Origin: Nocardioides sp. 503
Lineage (GTDB): Bacteria > Actinomycetota > Actinomycetes > Propionibacteriales > Nocardioidaceae
Assembly (NCBI RefSeq): GCF_004522095.1
Contig: NZ_SPUI01000004.1
Span: 434,001-498,000 of the forward strand
Reading direction: 5' to 3'
DNA: 64,000 nt
The notes under the pieces are model-generated. The model had not been told where the DNA came from and searched no databases. It saw only the letters and a list, made by a program, of their open reading frames with translations. Each line of letters opens with the position of its first letter. Positions within the stretch are counted from its first letter, which is position 1. The translations under genes and the position numbers were made by a program. This document shows, piece after piece, positions 8,242 to 17,409 of the stretch.

Positions 8242-9018
8242 CTAGCGGGGGTCGGCGGGGTGCAGTGCGAGCGCGGATCGCGAGCGCACGTGGGCGTCGC
8301 AGTGCCGGACCAGCTCGTCGTAGGCCGCCTTGCCCATGAGCTCGGTCAGCTCGGCCTCGTGGGTCACGTAGACCGCCTCCACCGCCACGTGGGCCTCGGT
8401 GTTGCCCGAGCAGTACCAGTCGAGGTCGTGACCACCGGGACCCCAGCCGACGCGGTCGTACTCGGTGATGGTGACCTCGGTGTAGGTGCTGCCGTCCTGA
8501 CGCTCGACGTTGCGGAAGCGCCGCCGGATCGGCAGCTGCCAGCACACGTCGGGCTTGGTCTCCAGCGGGTTGCGGCCCTGCTGGAGCGCCAGCCCGTGCA
8601 GGGCGCAGCCCGCGCCGCCCTGTCCGTTGGCGGGAGCGAAGTCGGCGCGGTTGTGGAACACGCACGCCTGCTGGCCGTCGACGGTCAGCGTGCGGGTCTT
8701 GCGCTCGCCGTCGTCGTCGGTCTCGATCCAGTCCTTGCGCTTGACCGGCCGGCCCGGGTGGAACTGCCACTGCGTCTCGTCGAGCTGGTCGACGAAGGTC
8801 TTGACCCGCTCCTCGTCGTCCTCGTCGGCGAAGTGCGCGCCCAGCGTGCAGCAGCCGGTGTCGGGTGCGTCGGCGTAGATGCCCTGGCAGCCCTGGCCGA
8901 AGATGCACATGTAGCTCGACGTCAGCCAGGTGAGGTCGCAGCGCATCACCTCGGTCTCGTCGGCGGGGTTGACGAACTCCACGAAGGCGCGGGGGAAGAC
9001 CAGGTCGACTTCGGGCAT
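8242..9018 (-). CDS. Cysteine-rich protein, probably metal or Fe-S binding
   Basis: This is a 258-residue cytoplasmic-looking protein with no signal or membrane segment. Cysteines are grouped at about residues 25-60 ([21 protein letters not shown]) and again at about 130-165 ([24 protein letters not shown]), with late ones in WYCSG and RHCDAH. The pattern resembles DUF3109/YkgJ-type iron-sulfur or zinc proteins, but I cannot assign the family firmly. It is divergent from the Ppx/GppA gene; only 58 nt separate the two starts, so promoters must overlap. Confidence 0.72.
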   Translation of the reverse strand: MPEVDLVFPRAFVEFVNPADETEVMRCDLTWLTSSYMCIFGQGCQGIYADAPDTGCCTLGAHFADEDDEERVKTFVDQLDETQWQFHPGRPVKRKDWIETDDDGERKTRTLTVDGQQACVFHNRADFAPANGQGGAGCALHGLALQQGRNPLETKPDVCWQLPIRRRFRNVERQDGSTYTEVTITEYDRVGWGPGGHDLDWYCSGNTEAHVAVEAVYVTHEAELTELMGKAAYDELVRHCDAHVRSRSALALHPADPR

Positions 9019-9064
9019 GGGCGCCAGCCTACGGCTGCGGTGCGGACCGCCCATGCGGCGGCGG

Positions 9065-9070
9065 TACGTT
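9065..9070 (+). promoter_or_regulatory. -10 hexamer, leaderless start of the Ppx/GppA gene
   Basis: TACGTT is followed by 6 nt and then the ATG at 9077. No Shine-Dalgarno is present, so the mRNA probably starts at the initiation codon. Confidence 0.45.
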
Positions 9071-9076
9071 GGTCGC

Positions 9077-10012
9077 ATGCGCCTGGGCGTCCTGGACATC
9101 GGCTCCAACACCGGCCACCTGCTGGTGGTCGACGCACACGGCGGCGCCGCGCCGCTCCCGGCGTACTCCTACAAGCAGCCGCTGCGCCTCGCCGAGCACC
9201 TCGACGACACCGGCGCCGTGACCCAGGCCGGCATCGACGCGCTGGCCGCGTTCACCTCCGAGGCGCTGGTGGTCGCCGAGGACAAGGGCTGCCAGGAGAT
9301 GCTGTCCTTCGCCACGTCCGCGGTGCGCGACGCGGTCAACTCCGACGAGGTGCTCGCGCAGGTCAGCGACCGCACGGGCGAGGAGATCGCGGTGCTGTCC
9401 GGCGAGGCCGAGGCGCGCCTGACCTTCCTCGCCGTGCGACGGTGGTTCGGGTGGTCGGCCGGCCGGCTGGCGGTCTTCGACATCGGCGGCGGGTCGCTGG
9501 AGATCGCGGGCGGGACCGACGAGCGCCCCGACGTGGCCTGGTCCCTGCCCCTCGGCGCGGCCAGGCTGGCGCGCCAGCTCGTCGGCGAGCACACCGTCGA
9601 CGAGCAGACGATCCGCCGGCTCCGCAAGGAGATCCGCACCGAGATCGCGCGCGACGCCGGCAACCTGCTCCGGGCGGGCGCGCCGCACCGCGCGGCCGCG
9701 ACGTCCAAGACCTTCCGCTCGCTGGGCCGCATCTGCGGCGCGGCGCCGTCGAGCGACGGACCGCTCGTTCCCCGCACGCTGCCGCTGGATTCGCTGCGGG
9801 CGTGGATCCCCAAGCTGGCGGCGATGCCGTCGACGGAGCTGGCGTCGCTGCCGGGGGTCTCCCCGAGCCGCACCCACCAGATCCTGCCGGGTGCTCTCGT
9901 CGCGGAGGCGTGTATGGACATCTTCGACCTCGCCGAGCTCGAGATCTGCCCGTGGGCGCTGCGCGAGGGCGTCATCCTGGAGCGGCTCGACGCCCTGAGC
10001 GTGCTGGACTGA
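9077..10012 (+). CDS. Ppx/GppA phosphatase family protein
   Basis: The family hydrolyses polyphosphate or pppGpp. The 311-residue protein has the sugar-kinase/actin-like ATPase motifs: phosphate-1 ([17 protein letters not shown]) at the N-terminus and phosphate-2 ([15 protein letters not shown]) near residue 135. The C-terminal part holds [20 protein letters not shown]. Its length matches the short actinobacterial members such as mycobacterial Ppx1. It is followed after one base by a sugar-phosphate isomerase-like gene, so the two are translationally coupled. Confidence 0.88.
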   Translation: MRLGVLDIGSNTGHLLVVDAHGGAAPLPAYSYKQPLRLAEHLDDTGAVTQAGIDALAAFTSEALVVAEDKGCQEMLSFATSAVRDAVNSDEVLAQVSDRTGEEIAVLSGEAEARLTFLAVRRWFGWSAGRLAVFDIGGGSLEIAGGTDERPDVAWSLPLGAARLARQLVGEHTVDEQTIRRLRKEIRTEIARDAGNLLRAGAPHRAAATSKTFRSLGRICGAAPSSDGPLVPRTLPLDSLRAWIPKLAAMPSTELASLPGVSPSRTHQILPGALVAEACMDIFDLAELEICPWALREGVILERLDALSVLD

Positions 10013-10013
10013 C

Positions 10014-10805
10014 GTGGCCACCCGCATCGGTCTCTCCACGGCCTCGGTCTACCCCGAGTCGTCCGCGCACGCCTTCGCCTACGCCGCCGACCTGGGCTAC
10101 GACGCCGTCGAGGTGATGGTCGGCATCGACGCGCTGAGCCAGCAGACCTCCGCGGTCAAGCAGCTCGCCGAGCACCACGGGCTGCCCGTGAGCGCCGTCC
10201 ACGCCCCCTGCCTGCTCTTCACCCAGCGCGTCTGGGGCACCGAGCCGTGGGGCAAGCTGCAGCGCTCCGCCGAGATGGCGCACGAGGTGGGCGCCGAGGT
10301 GGTCGTCGTGCACCCGCCGTTCCGGTGGCAGCGCGAGTACGCCCGCGACTTCGTCAACGGCATCGCCGCCCTGGAGAACTCCACCGGCATCGCCTTCGCG
10401 GTGGAGAACATGTACCCCTGGCGGGCCTCCTCGCGCCGTGGCATGGAGATGTACGCCCCCGGCTGGGACCCCTCCGCGGAGCCCTACGCCAACACCACCA
10501 TCGACCTGTCCCACGCCGCCATCGCCGCGTCCGACCCGATCGAGATGGCCGATCGGCTGGGTGAGCGGCTGCGTCACGTCCACCTCACCGACGGCAGCGG
10601 GTCCGCCAAGGACGAGCATCTGGTGCCGGGCCGTGGCGTCATGGACGCCGGCGCCTTCCTGCGTCGGCTGACCCGGGTGGGCTTCGCCGGCGAGGTCGTC
10701 GTCGAGATCAACACTCGCCGCTGCAGCAGCCACGAGGAGCGCGAGGCCGACCTGCGCGAGTCGCTGGAGTTCGCGCGCGAGCACCTCGCGGTGCCGGCCA
10801 CGTGA
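10014..10805 (+). CDS. Sugar phosphate isomerase/epimerase family protein (TIM barrel)
   Basis: The 263-residue protein has the xylose-isomerase-like TIM-barrel pattern. Strand ends carry likely metal ligands: DAVEVMVG, VVVVHPPF, IAFAVENMYPW, HVHLTDG and EVVVEINTR. The substrate is not predictable. It uses a GTG start one base after the Ppx/GppA stop and overlaps the following TetR gene by 4 nt. All three are therefore probably one operon. Confidence 0.82.
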   Translation: MATRIGLSTASVYPESSAHAFAYAADLGYDAVEVMVGIDALSQQTSAVKQLAEHHGLPVSAVHAPCLLFTQRVWGTEPWGKLQRSAEMAHEVGAEVVVVHPPFRWQREYARDFVNGIAALENSTGIAFAVENMYPWRASSRRGMEMYAPGWDPSAEPYANTTIDLSHAAIAASDPIEMADRLGERLRHVHLTDGSGSAKDEHLVPGRGVMDAGAFLRRLTRVGFAGEVVVEINTRRCSSHEEREADLRESLEFAREHLAVPAT

Positions 10806-11401
10806 CGTCGGCCCCCGCTCCTCGGCGAGGGCGCCGCCCGGGTGCGCCGGACACCCGCGCGGCGATCCTCGCCGCCGCCCGTGAGGGGTTCGCCGCCTCC
10901 GGCTTCGGTCGTACGTCGGTCCGCTCCATCGCCGCCGCGGCCGGCGTCGACGCGGCGCTGGTGCACCACTACTTCGGGACCAAGGACGACCTGTTCGTCG
11001 CCTCGCTCGACCTGCGCGTCGACCCCCGCGAGGCCGTGCTTCCGGTCGTCGCGGGAGGGCCCGACGGCGTCGGCGAGCGACTCATGCGCCTGTTCGTCTC
11101 GGTGTGGGACGACCCCGACACGCGGCTGCCGATGCTCGCGCTGCTGCGCGGGGTGGGGGAGCCCCAGTCGCAGCAGCTCCTGCGCGACGGCTTCCTGCGC
11201 CTGGTCCTCCAACCGGTCGGCGACGCCCTCGGGGTCGACGAGCCGGCCCGCCGGATGAGCCACGTCGCCTCGCAGCTGCTCGGGCTGGTCGTGATCCGCT
11301 ACCTGCTGGAGATCGAGCCGCTCGCCTCGCTGCCCGCCGAGCAGGTCGTGGCGACGTACGCGCCGGTGCTCCAGGGCTACCTCACCGGTCCGCTGCCGTA
11401 G
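10802..11401 (+). CDS. TetR-family transcriptional regulator
   Basis: The 199-residue protein starts GTG within the stop of the preceding gene. The N-terminal helix-turn-helix (ILAAAREGFAASGF ... TSVRSIAAAAGVDAALVHHYF) spans about residues 20-65. The C-terminal ligand domain is of the TetR_C type, with a tail YAPVLQGYL. Its targets may be local: a 20-bp palindrome lies at 11854-11873 between the next two genes, but no experiment links them. Confidence 0.9.
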   Translation: MTSAPAPRRGRRPGAPDTRAAILAAAREGFAASGFGRTSVRSIAAAAGVDAALVHHYFGTKDDLFVASLDLRVDPREAVLPVVAGGPDGVGERLMRLFVSVWDDPDTRLPMLALLRGVGEPQSQQLLRDGFLRLVLQPVGDALGVDEPARRMSHVASQLLGLVVIRYLLEIEPLASLPAEQVVATYAPVLQGYLTGPLP

Positions 11402-11414
11402 GCGTCGCGTCGGC

Positions 11415-11828
11415 TCAGTCGACCGGTCGCACCGGCGGCGGGGGCCTGCCGGACCAGAAGTCCTGGACGCCGCGCCACCACCGCAGGCTCTCCGGGCCGA
11501 GCCAGCCCACCGCCAGGTCCATCGGCAGCCCGGCGCGGAGCAGGGCGTTCTGCAGGTCCTCGAGGTAGCCGATGGTCGCGAGCTCCCGCACGCGGTCGTC
11601 GCCCTCGACGTGGAGCCGCTCGATGGCGGCGAACGTCGCCGGCAGCTCGGCCGTGCGACCCGCCGCGAGGAGGGAGACGACGTGGCGCGAGAAGGCCGCC
11701 GCGTCGGAGTAGTGGAGCCGGCCGCCCTCGTCGGCGCCCTGCTCCTCGGCCTCGTCGCGCCAGACGGGCTCGAAGGACGGGCAGGCCTCGAGCAGCAGTC
11801 CCACCACCTGTTCCCGCTCGATCGTCAT
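11415..11828 (-). CDS. Small conserved protein, DUF7674-like
   Basis: The 137-residue soluble protein has no membrane segment. Motifs such as LLEACPSFEPVW, FSRHVVSLLAAGRTAELPATF, IERLHVEGDDRVRELATIGYLEDLQN and a C-terminal W-x3-FW are shared with a widespread actinobacterial family of unknown function that I believe is DUF7674. It is convergent with the TetR gene. It is also divergent from the ABC exporter, with 35 nt between the two start codons and a palindrome in that gap. Confidence 0.7.
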   Translation of the reverse strand: MTIEREQVVGLLLEACPSFEPVWRDEAEEQGADEGGRLHYSDAAAFSRHVVSLLAAGRTAELPATFAAIERLHVEGDDRVRELATIGYLEDLQNALLRAGLPMDLAVGWLGPESLRWWRGVQDFWSGRPPPPVRPVD

Positions 11829-11853
11829 TGCGCCATCCTGCCCCGAGGTGCAC

Positions 11854-11873
11854 AATTCATCACATGATGAATT
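11854..11873. promoter_or_regulatory. 20-bp AT-rich palindrome, candidate operator over a start codon
   Basis: AATTCATCA-CA-TGATGAATT is a perfect 9+2+9 palindrome. At 30 % GC it stands out from its surroundings and covers the ATG of the ABC ATPase gene. It lies 26 nt from the start of the divergent DUF7674-like gene, so a bound protein could control both. The TetR protein encoded one gene away is an obvious candidate. Confidence 0.6.
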
Positions 11874-12574
11874 CAACGATCGAGGTCGAGGGGCTGACCG
11901 TGGTGCGCGGCGGGCGCCCGGTCCTGACGGACCTGGACCTCCGCGTCGGCGCGGGCGTCACCGGGCTGCTGGGACCGTCGGGGTGCGGCAAGTCCACGCT
12001 CCTGCGGGCCCTCGTCGGCGTCCAGCGGGTCGCCGGCGGCAGCGTCACCGTGCTGGGGGAGCCGGCGGGCAGCGCGGGCCTGCGCCACCGGGTCGGCTAC
12101 GTCACCCAGGCCGCCAGCGTCTACGACGACCTGACCGTCGCCGAGAACCTCCGCTTCTTCGCCCGGGTCCTCGGCGTCGACGCCGGCGCGGTCGAGCGTG
12201 CCGTCGAGGCGGTCGACCTGGCCGGCCACCGCGACGCGGTGGCGGGACGGCTCAGCGGCGGACAGCGCAGCCGGGTCAGTCTCGCGGTGGCGTTGCTGGG
12301 CGAGCCCGACCTGCTGGTCCTCGACGAGCCCACGGTCGGCCTCGACCCGGTGCTGCGGCGCGACCTCTGGGAGCTCTTCCACGGGATCGCGGAGCGGGGC
12401 GCCACCGTGCTCGTCTCCAGCCACGTCATGGACGAGGCCGAGCGCTGCGACCGGCTGCTGCTCATGCGCGAGGGCCGCATCCTCGCCGACGACACCCCCG
12501 CCGCGATCAAGCAGCGGGCCGGGGCCACCGACGTCGAGACGGCGTTCCTCACCCTGGTGGAGGCGGCGGCATGA
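11864..12574 (+). CDS. ABC-2 type exporter, ATP-binding subunit
   Basis: The 236-residue ATPase shows Walker A (GPSGCGKST), Q-loop (GYVTQAASVYDDLTV), signature LSGGQRSRVSLA, Walker B (LLVLDEPTVGLDP) and the H-loop (VLVSSHVMDEAERCD). It groups with DrrA/CcmA-like drug or lipid exporters. Two adjacent ATGs (11864, 11867) could serve as start. The upstream palindrome leaves no room for a standard ribosome-binding site, so translation may be leaderless. It overlaps the permease gene by 4 nt. Confidence 0.9.
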   Translation: MMNSTIEVEGLTVVRGGRPVLTDLDLRVGAGVTGLLGPSGCGKSTLLRALVGVQRVAGGSVTVLGEPAGSAGLRHRVGYVTQAASVYDDLTVAENLRFFARVLGVDAGAVERAVEAVDLAGHRDAVAGRLSGGQRSRVSLAVALLGEPDLLVLDEPTVGLDPVLRRDLWELFHGIAERGATVLVSSHVMDEAERCDRLLLMREGRILADDTPAAIKQRAGATDVETAFLTLVEAAA

Positions 12575-13305
12575 GCGCCCGTACGACGACCGCCGTCGCG
12601 CGCCGCGTCCTGACCCAGGTCCGCCGCGACCACCGCACGCTCGCGATGCTGCTGGTGCTCCCGACGCTGCTGATGACGCTGCTGTGGTGGATGTACGCAG
12701 ACGCCGGCCCCGCCTTCGACCGCCTCGGACCCGCCCTGCTGGCGATCTTCCCGTTCATCGTGATGTTCCTCGTGACCAGCGTGACGACGCTGCGCGAGCG
12801 GTCCAGCGGCACGCTGGAGCGGCTGCTCGCGATGCCGATGGGCAGGCTCGACTTCCTGCTCGGGTACGCCGTGGCGTTCGGCGCCGTCGCGGCCGCCCAG
12901 TCCGCGATCGCCGTGGGGGTCAGCGTCGGGCTGCTCGGGCTCGAGCTCGCCGGGCCGGTGTGGCTGCTCGCCGTCGTGGCCGTGGTCGACGCCGTGCTGG
13001 GCACCGCGTTGGGTCTCTTCGTCTCGGCGTTCGCGCAGACGGAGTTCCAGGCGGTGCAGTTCATGCCGGCGCTCGTCGTCCCGCAGATCCTGCTGTGCGG
13101 GCTGCTGGTGCCGCGCGACGACATGCCCGACGTCCTGGGGGCGGTCTCCGACGTGCTGCCGCTGTCCTACGCCGTCGACGCGATGGCGCACCTCACCTCG
13201 TTGTCGTCCACGGGCGAGGTGTGGGGCGACCTCGCCGTCGTGGCGGGGTTCGTCGTGGCCGGGCTCGCGCTCGGCGCGGCGACGCTGCGCCGACGTACGT
13301 CCTAG
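12571..13305 (+). CDS. ABC-2 type exporter, permease subunit
   Basis: The 244-residue membrane protein has about six hydrophobic segments: LAMLLVLPTLLMTLLWWM, LLAIFPFIVMFLVTSVTT, AVAFGAVAAAQSAIAVGV, VWLLAVVAVVDAVLG, LVVPQILLCGLLVP and the C-terminal LAVVAGFVVAGLALG. The central RERSSGTLERLLAMPM motif is typical of DrrB/ABC2_membrane proteins. ATG overlaps the ATPase stop (ATGA), so the subunits are coupled. The substrate is unknown. The next gene is convergent, 8 nt away. Confidence 0.88.
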   Translation: MSARTTTAVARRVLTQVRRDHRTLAMLLVLPTLLMTLLWWMYADAGPAFDRLGPALLAIFPFIVMFLVTSVTTLRERSSGTLERLLAMPMGRLDFLLGYAVAFGAVAAAQSAIAVGVSVGLLGLELAGPVWLLAVVAVVDAVLGTALGLFVSAFAQTEFQAVQFMPALVVPQILLCGLLVPRDDMPDVLGAVSDVLPLSYAVDAMAHLTSLSSTGEVWGDLAVVAGFVVAGLALGAATLRRRTS

Positions 13306-13313
13306 CCGACCGG

Positions 13314-13994
13314 CTATCCCACGAGGCCGGTCTCGTAGGCGGCCACGACGAGCTGGGCACGGTCGCGGGCGCCGAGCTTGAGGAAGAGCCGCGACACGTG
13401 GGTCTTGGCGGTCAGCGGGGAGAGCACGAGGTGCTCGGCGATCTCGTGGTTGGACATCCCGCGGCCGACGAGCCCGAGGATCTCCCGCTCGCGCGGCGTG
13501 AGCGCCGTCAGCCGCTGGTCGGGCGGCGCCGGAGCGGGGACGGGCTCGCGGGCGGCGGTCGACGACACGTAGGCCTCGATGAGCGCACGCGTGACCCGCG
13601 GCGCCAGGAGCGCCTGACCGGCGTGCACCAGGCGCACCGCGTCGATCAGCGCGTCCGGCTCGATGTCCTTGAGCAGGAAGCCCGACGCGCCCGCGCGCAG
13701 CGCGCCGAAGACGTACTCGTCCAGCTCGAACGTCGTCAGCACGATCACGCGGCTGCCGGCCAGGCGCGGGTCGGCGGTGATGCGCCGGGTGGCCTCGAGC
13801 CCGTCGACGTGCGGCATCCGGATGTCCATCAGCACCACGTCGGGCAGCGTGGCGCTCGCCCGGGCCACCGCCTCCTCGCCGTCGACGGCCTCGCCGACGA
13901 CCTCGAGGTCGGGCTCGGAGTCCAGCAGCGCGCGGAAGCCGGCCCGCACGAGGGTCTGGTCGTCGACGAGCAGGACCCGGATCGGCCCGCTCAC
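13314..13994 (-). CDS. NarL/FixJ-family response regulator
   Basis: The 226-residue regulator has a receiver domain with acidic pocket (LLVDDQ), phosphoacceptor Asp in VVLMDIRMPH (about residue 56), Thr in IVLTTF and Lys in FLLKDI. A Pro/Ala linker is followed by a LuxR-type helix-turn-helix (LTPREREILGLVGRGMSNHE ... KTHVSRL). It starts GTG, 4 nt inside the end of the sensor kinase gene, so the two form a two-component pair. The output targets are unknown. Confidence 0.93.
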   Translation of the reverse strand: MSGPIRVLLVDDQTLVRAGFRALLDSEPDLEVVGEAVDGEEAVARASATLPDVVLMDIRMPHVDGLEATRRITADPRLAGSRVIVLTTFELDEYVFGALRAGASGFLLKDIEPDALIDAVRLVHAGQALLAPRVTRALIEAYVSSTAAREPVPAPAPPDQRLTALTPREREILGLVGRGMSNHEIAEHLVLSPLTAKTHVSRLFLKLGARDRAQLVVAAYETGLVG

Positions 13995-15136
13995 GTCGGA
14001 GCCCCCGCCGGGAGGGACGCGGACACGCGCCACCCGCCCTCGGGTCGGGGACCGGCCTCCAGCGTCCCGCCGGCCGCGAGGGCGCGCTCGCGCATGCCGC
14101 GCACCCCGTTGCCGGAGCCGCTGTCGTCGGTCGGCGCCGTGCCGGTGCCGTCGTCCTCGACCTCGATCAGGACCCGGTCGTCCGTGCGCGCGACGCGCAC
14201 GCGGGCCGTCGTCGTCCCCGCGTGGCGCAGCACGTTGGTGAGCGCCTCCTGCACGATCCGGTAGCCCGTGGCGCCGATCGAGGCCGGCAGCGGGAACGCG
14301 CCCGGGTCGATGGTGACGTCGACGTCCACCCCGGCGGCGGCCAGGCCGTCGCGCAGGTCGTCGAGCGCGGCGAGGTCGGCGGTCGGCCGGATGGGGGCGT
14401 CCTCGTCCTGGGGGTCGCGCAGGATGCCGAGCATGGAGCGCAGGTCGTCGAGCGCCTCGCCGCTGACCCGCTTGATGTCGCGCAGGGTCGCGCGCGCCCG
14501 CTCGGGGTCGCGCTCCAGCAGGTGCGCGCCCACCCCGGCCTGCACGTTGATGGCCACCATCGCGTGCGCGACGACGTCGTGCACGTCGCGGGCGATCCGC
14601 AGCCGCTCCTCGCCGACCCGGCGGCGGGTCTCCTCCTCGCGGGTGCGCTCCGCGGTCTCGGCCCGCTCGACGAGACCGGCCAGCATCGTGCGGCGGTCGT
14701 GGGCCATGACGCCCAGGGCCAGCGGCAGCACGACCAGGCCGAGGTTGCGCGCGGTGTCGACGTCGAAGAGCGAGTGCGGGCTGTACGTCGCCAGGATGTA
14801 GGCCACGAGGAGCATGCTCGGTGGCGCGGCCCAGAACGAGCGCCGCCCGCGCAGGCTGGCGAGCGCATAGGCGCAGACGACCGGCGAGACCGCGATCGTC
14901 TGGTAGACCGGCGTCGTCTCGGTGACGCCGAAGAGCAGCACCATCGCGGCGGTGAGCGCCAGCTCGGGGTGCTGGCGCCGCACCAGCACCGGCAGGCAGA
15001 TGGCGACGATGGCCACCACGCCGGCCGCCGACGGCTCGCCCTTCTCGCTGCGGAAGAGCTCGATGAGCATCGGGCCCACGCACAGGACGAACGCCCCGAC
15101 GTCGAGGACGCGAGGCGGGAGGTGGGGCCGGGTCAC
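13991..15136 (-). CDS. Sensor histidine kinase, NarL-type (HisKA_3)
   Basis: The 381-residue kinase has about four to five N-terminal membrane segments (residues 8-150) with almost no extracellular loop, so it probably senses the membrane or an internal signal. The HisKA_3 motif is RIARDVHDVVAHAMVAINVQ (His near 197). The ATPase part shows the N-box-like VQEALTNVLRHA and the G-box DDGTG ... GNGVRGMRERA. A GTG start is chosen ahead of the first membrane segment. It lies 41 nt downstream of an MMPL gene, so all three genes may be one transcript. Confidence 0.9.
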   Translation of the reverse strand: MTRPHLPPRVLDVGAFVLCVGPMLIELFRSEKGEPSAAGVVAIVAICLPVLVRRQHPELALTAAMVLLFGVTETTPVYQTIAVSPVVCAYALASLRGRRSFWAAPPSMLLVAYILATYSPHSLFDVDTARNLGLVVLPLALGVMAHDRRTMLAGLVERAETAERTREEETRRRVGEERLRIARDVHDVVAHAMVAINVQAGVGAHLLERDPERARATLRDIKRVSGEALDDLRSMLGILRDPQDEDAPIRPTADLAALDDLRDGLAAAGVDVDVTIDPGAFPLPASIGATGYRIVQEALTNVLRHAGTTTARVRVARTDDRVLIEVEDDGTGTAPTDDSGSGNGVRGMRERALAAGGTLEAGPRPEGGWRVSASLPAGAPT

Positions 15137-15177
15137 CCCCCGACGGTAGCGGTGGGTGACCCGGCCCCGCGTCGTCC

Positions 15178-17271
15178 TCAGGGAGTATCCGCGAGCACGC
15201 GAGCGCGCTCCTCGGCAGGCACGACGGGTCCCTCCGACAGACCCACCCGGTCGTGGAGACGGCGCAGCCACATGGGCGCCCACCAGTTCCACTTGCCCAG
15301 CAGGCCCATCAGCGACGGCACCAGGAGCGACCGCACCACGAAGGCGTCCACCAGGACCCCGACCGCGGTGGCGACGCCGATCTGCTGGATGAACGAGATC
15401 GAGCTGGTGCTGAAGGCCCCGATCGCGACCGCCAGCAGCAGCGCGGCGGCGGTGACCACCGAGCCGGTGCGGCCGAGCCCGGTCGCGACGGCCTCGCTCT
15501 CCGACAGCCCCGCCTCGCGCTCCTCCTTGATGCGCCCGAGCAGGAAGACGCCGTAGTCGGTCGACAGGGCGAAGACCAGGGCGGCGGCCACGAGGAAGTC
15601 GGTGGGCTCGATGCCGCCGTTGGGCGTGTAGCCGAGCAGCCCGGTCAGCCGGCCGTCCTGGTAGACGAAGGTGAGCGCGCCGAGCGCGACGCCGACGGTG
15701 AGCGTGTTCATCACGACCGCCTTGAGCGGCAGCACCACCGAGCCGGTCATCAGCCACAGGACCAGCAGCGTGAGCAGCACCAGCAGGGCGATGGCGAGAG
15801 GCAGGCTGCCGCTGATGGCGGCCTGCTGGTCGACGAACTCGGCGGCCGGTCCGGCGACCAGGGCGTCGACGCCCTCGACCCGGAGGTCACGGAGCTCGCC
15901 GACCACCTCCTGGGCGCGCTCGCCCGCGGCGGACCCCTCGACCGGCAGCGCGAGCTGCCACGTGCGGTCGTCGAGCGCGACCGGCTCCGCCGCGTCCCGT
16001 ACGCCGTCCAGGCCGCCGGCCTGCGCGGCGTACTCCGCCACCTGCCGGCCGTCGTCGGCCTGGATCGCGACGGTGACCGGGGTCGTGCCGGTGCCGGCGA
16101 ACTCGTCGGCCAGCCGGTCCGACACGATCCGCGCGCTCTGGTCGGTGGGGACGACGGTCTCGTCGACCGGCGTCCACTCGGCCCGCAGGGCGGGCGCCGA
16201 CAGGACCACCATCACGACGGCGGTGGCGGCCGCGACCCGGCCGGGGCGGCGCATGACGGCGTGCGAGAGCCGGTACCAGCGGCCCTCGGCCGCCGCCCCC
16301 GAGCCGGCCGAGCGGCGCTGGAGCCGGGCGCCCATCAGGGCGAAGAAGGCGGGCGACACGACCAGGGCGGCGAGGGCGGCGACGACGGCCACGACGGCGC
16401 CCGCGATGCCCATCGACTTCAGGAAGCCCATCGGGAAGATCGTGAGCGTCACGAGGGCGACGGCCACGGTGGCCGCGGAGAACACCACGGTGCGCCCGGC
16501 GGTCTGCATCGTCGCGACCACCGCGGCGGGCGTCGGCCCGTGCCGGGTGAGCTCCTCGCGGTAGCGGGTCAGGAGGAAGAGCGTGTAGTCGATGGCCAGG
16601 CCCAGCCCGAGGCCGATGACGAGGTTGAGGGCGAAGACGCTCAGGCCGTAGACCTGGTTGACCCCCGCGAGGGTCAGGAAGGTGCCGAGCACGGTGGTGA
16701 CCCCCACGACCAGCGGCAGGAGTGCGGCGCGGCCGCCGAAGAACAGCAGGGAGAGCAGCAGCAGCAGCGGCATGGCGAACAGCTCGGCGCGGGCGAGGTC
16801 CTCGCCGACGCTCTCGCCGATCTGGAGGCCGGCCGTGGCGCCGCCGCCGACCGTGACGTCCCCGTCGTCGGCGAACTCCTCGATCGCGTCGGCGGCGACG
16901 TCGTCGTCGGTCGCGGAGGCGTCGAGCGTGCCGAGGACGAGCGTGCTGGTGCCGTCCTCGGAGGGGCCGCCGGGCGTCACCTGGGCGACGCCGTCGACGG
17001 CGGCGAGCCGGTCGCTCACCTCCTCGACCCGGACGGGGTCGGTGTCGTCGACCAGGACCGCGAGGCCCGGGTCCGGGGCGAGGCCGGTGGCCGCCTCGAC
17101 GCGCTCCACGGCCCTGGCCGAGTCGGAGTCGCCGGGGACGAACCCGCCGGAGGAGTCCAGCGCGCCCGCCACCGGGCCGCCGAGGGCGCCGGCGACGAGC
17201 ACGAAGAGGAAGAGCCCGACGAGGACTCGGCGAGGACGCGCGATGATGCGGTGCAGGAGGGTGAGGGTCAT
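15178..17271 (-). CDS. MMPL-family transporter (RND superfamily)
   Basis: The 697-residue protein has the MMPL layout: TM1, a large extracytoplasmic loop (residues about 40-180), TM2-6, a second loop (about 400-500) and TM7-12. Characteristic motifs are LNLVIGLGLGLAIDYTLFLLTRYREEL in the first half and VFALSTDYGVFLLGRIKEE in the second; their Asp-Tyr pairs serve proton coupling in the family. MMPL proteins export lipids or drugs in actinobacteria. The next genes on the strand encode a two-component system, which may regulate it or respond to the same stress. Confidence 0.92.
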   Translation of the reverse strand: MTLTLLHRIIARPRRVLVGLFLFVLVAGALGGPVAGALDSSGGFVPGDSDSARAVERVEAATGLAPDPGLAVLVDDTDPVRVEEVSDRLAAVDGVAQVTPGGPSEDGTSTLVLGTLDASATDDDVAADAIEEFADDGDVTVGGGATAGLQIGESVGEDLARAELFAMPLLLLLSLLFFGGRAALLPLVVGVTTVLGTFLTLAGVNQVYGLSVFALNLVIGLGLGLAIDYTLFLLTRYREELTRHGPTPAAVVATMQTAGRTVVFSAATVAVALVTLTIFPMGFLKSMGIAGAVVAVVAALAALVVSPAFFALMGARLQRRSAGSGAAAEGRWYRLSHAVMRRPGRVAAATAVVMVVLSAPALRAEWTPVDETVVPTDQSARIVSDRLADEFAGTGTTPVTVAIQADDGRQVAEYAAQAGGLDGVRDAAEPVALDDRTWQLALPVEGSAAGERAQEVVGELRDLRVEGVDALVAGPAAEFVDQQAAISGSLPLAIALLVLLTLLVLWLMTGSVVLPLKAVVMNTLTVGVALGALTFVYQDGRLTGLLGYTPNGGIEPTDFLVAAALVFALSTDYGVFLLGRIKEEREAGLSESEAVATGLGRTGSVVTAAALLLAVAIGAFSTSSISFIQQIGVATAVGVLVDAFVVRSLLVPSLMGLLGKWNWWAPMWLRRLHDRVGLSEGPVVPAEERARVLADTP

Positions 17272-17396
17272 GCCGACGATCCTTCGGGCTGCGGCTCCCG
17301 GGCGCGTCGTGCTGGGGGATGCTCCCGCCGGGCGGCGTACTCCGAGCGGTGTACGCCGCCGGGAGGCGCGTCGGCGGTGCGTGCCGGGGGCTGAAC

Positions 17397-17402
17397 TAGC
17401 CT
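17397..17402 (+). promoter_or_regulatory. -10 hexamer near the proline dehydrogenase start
   Basis: TAGCCT ends 7 nt before the ATG. The intervening GGGGAGC looks like a ribosome-binding site but would be at the 5' end of a leaderless or near-leaderless mRNA. Confidence 0.4.
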
Positions 17403-17409
17403 GGGGAGC

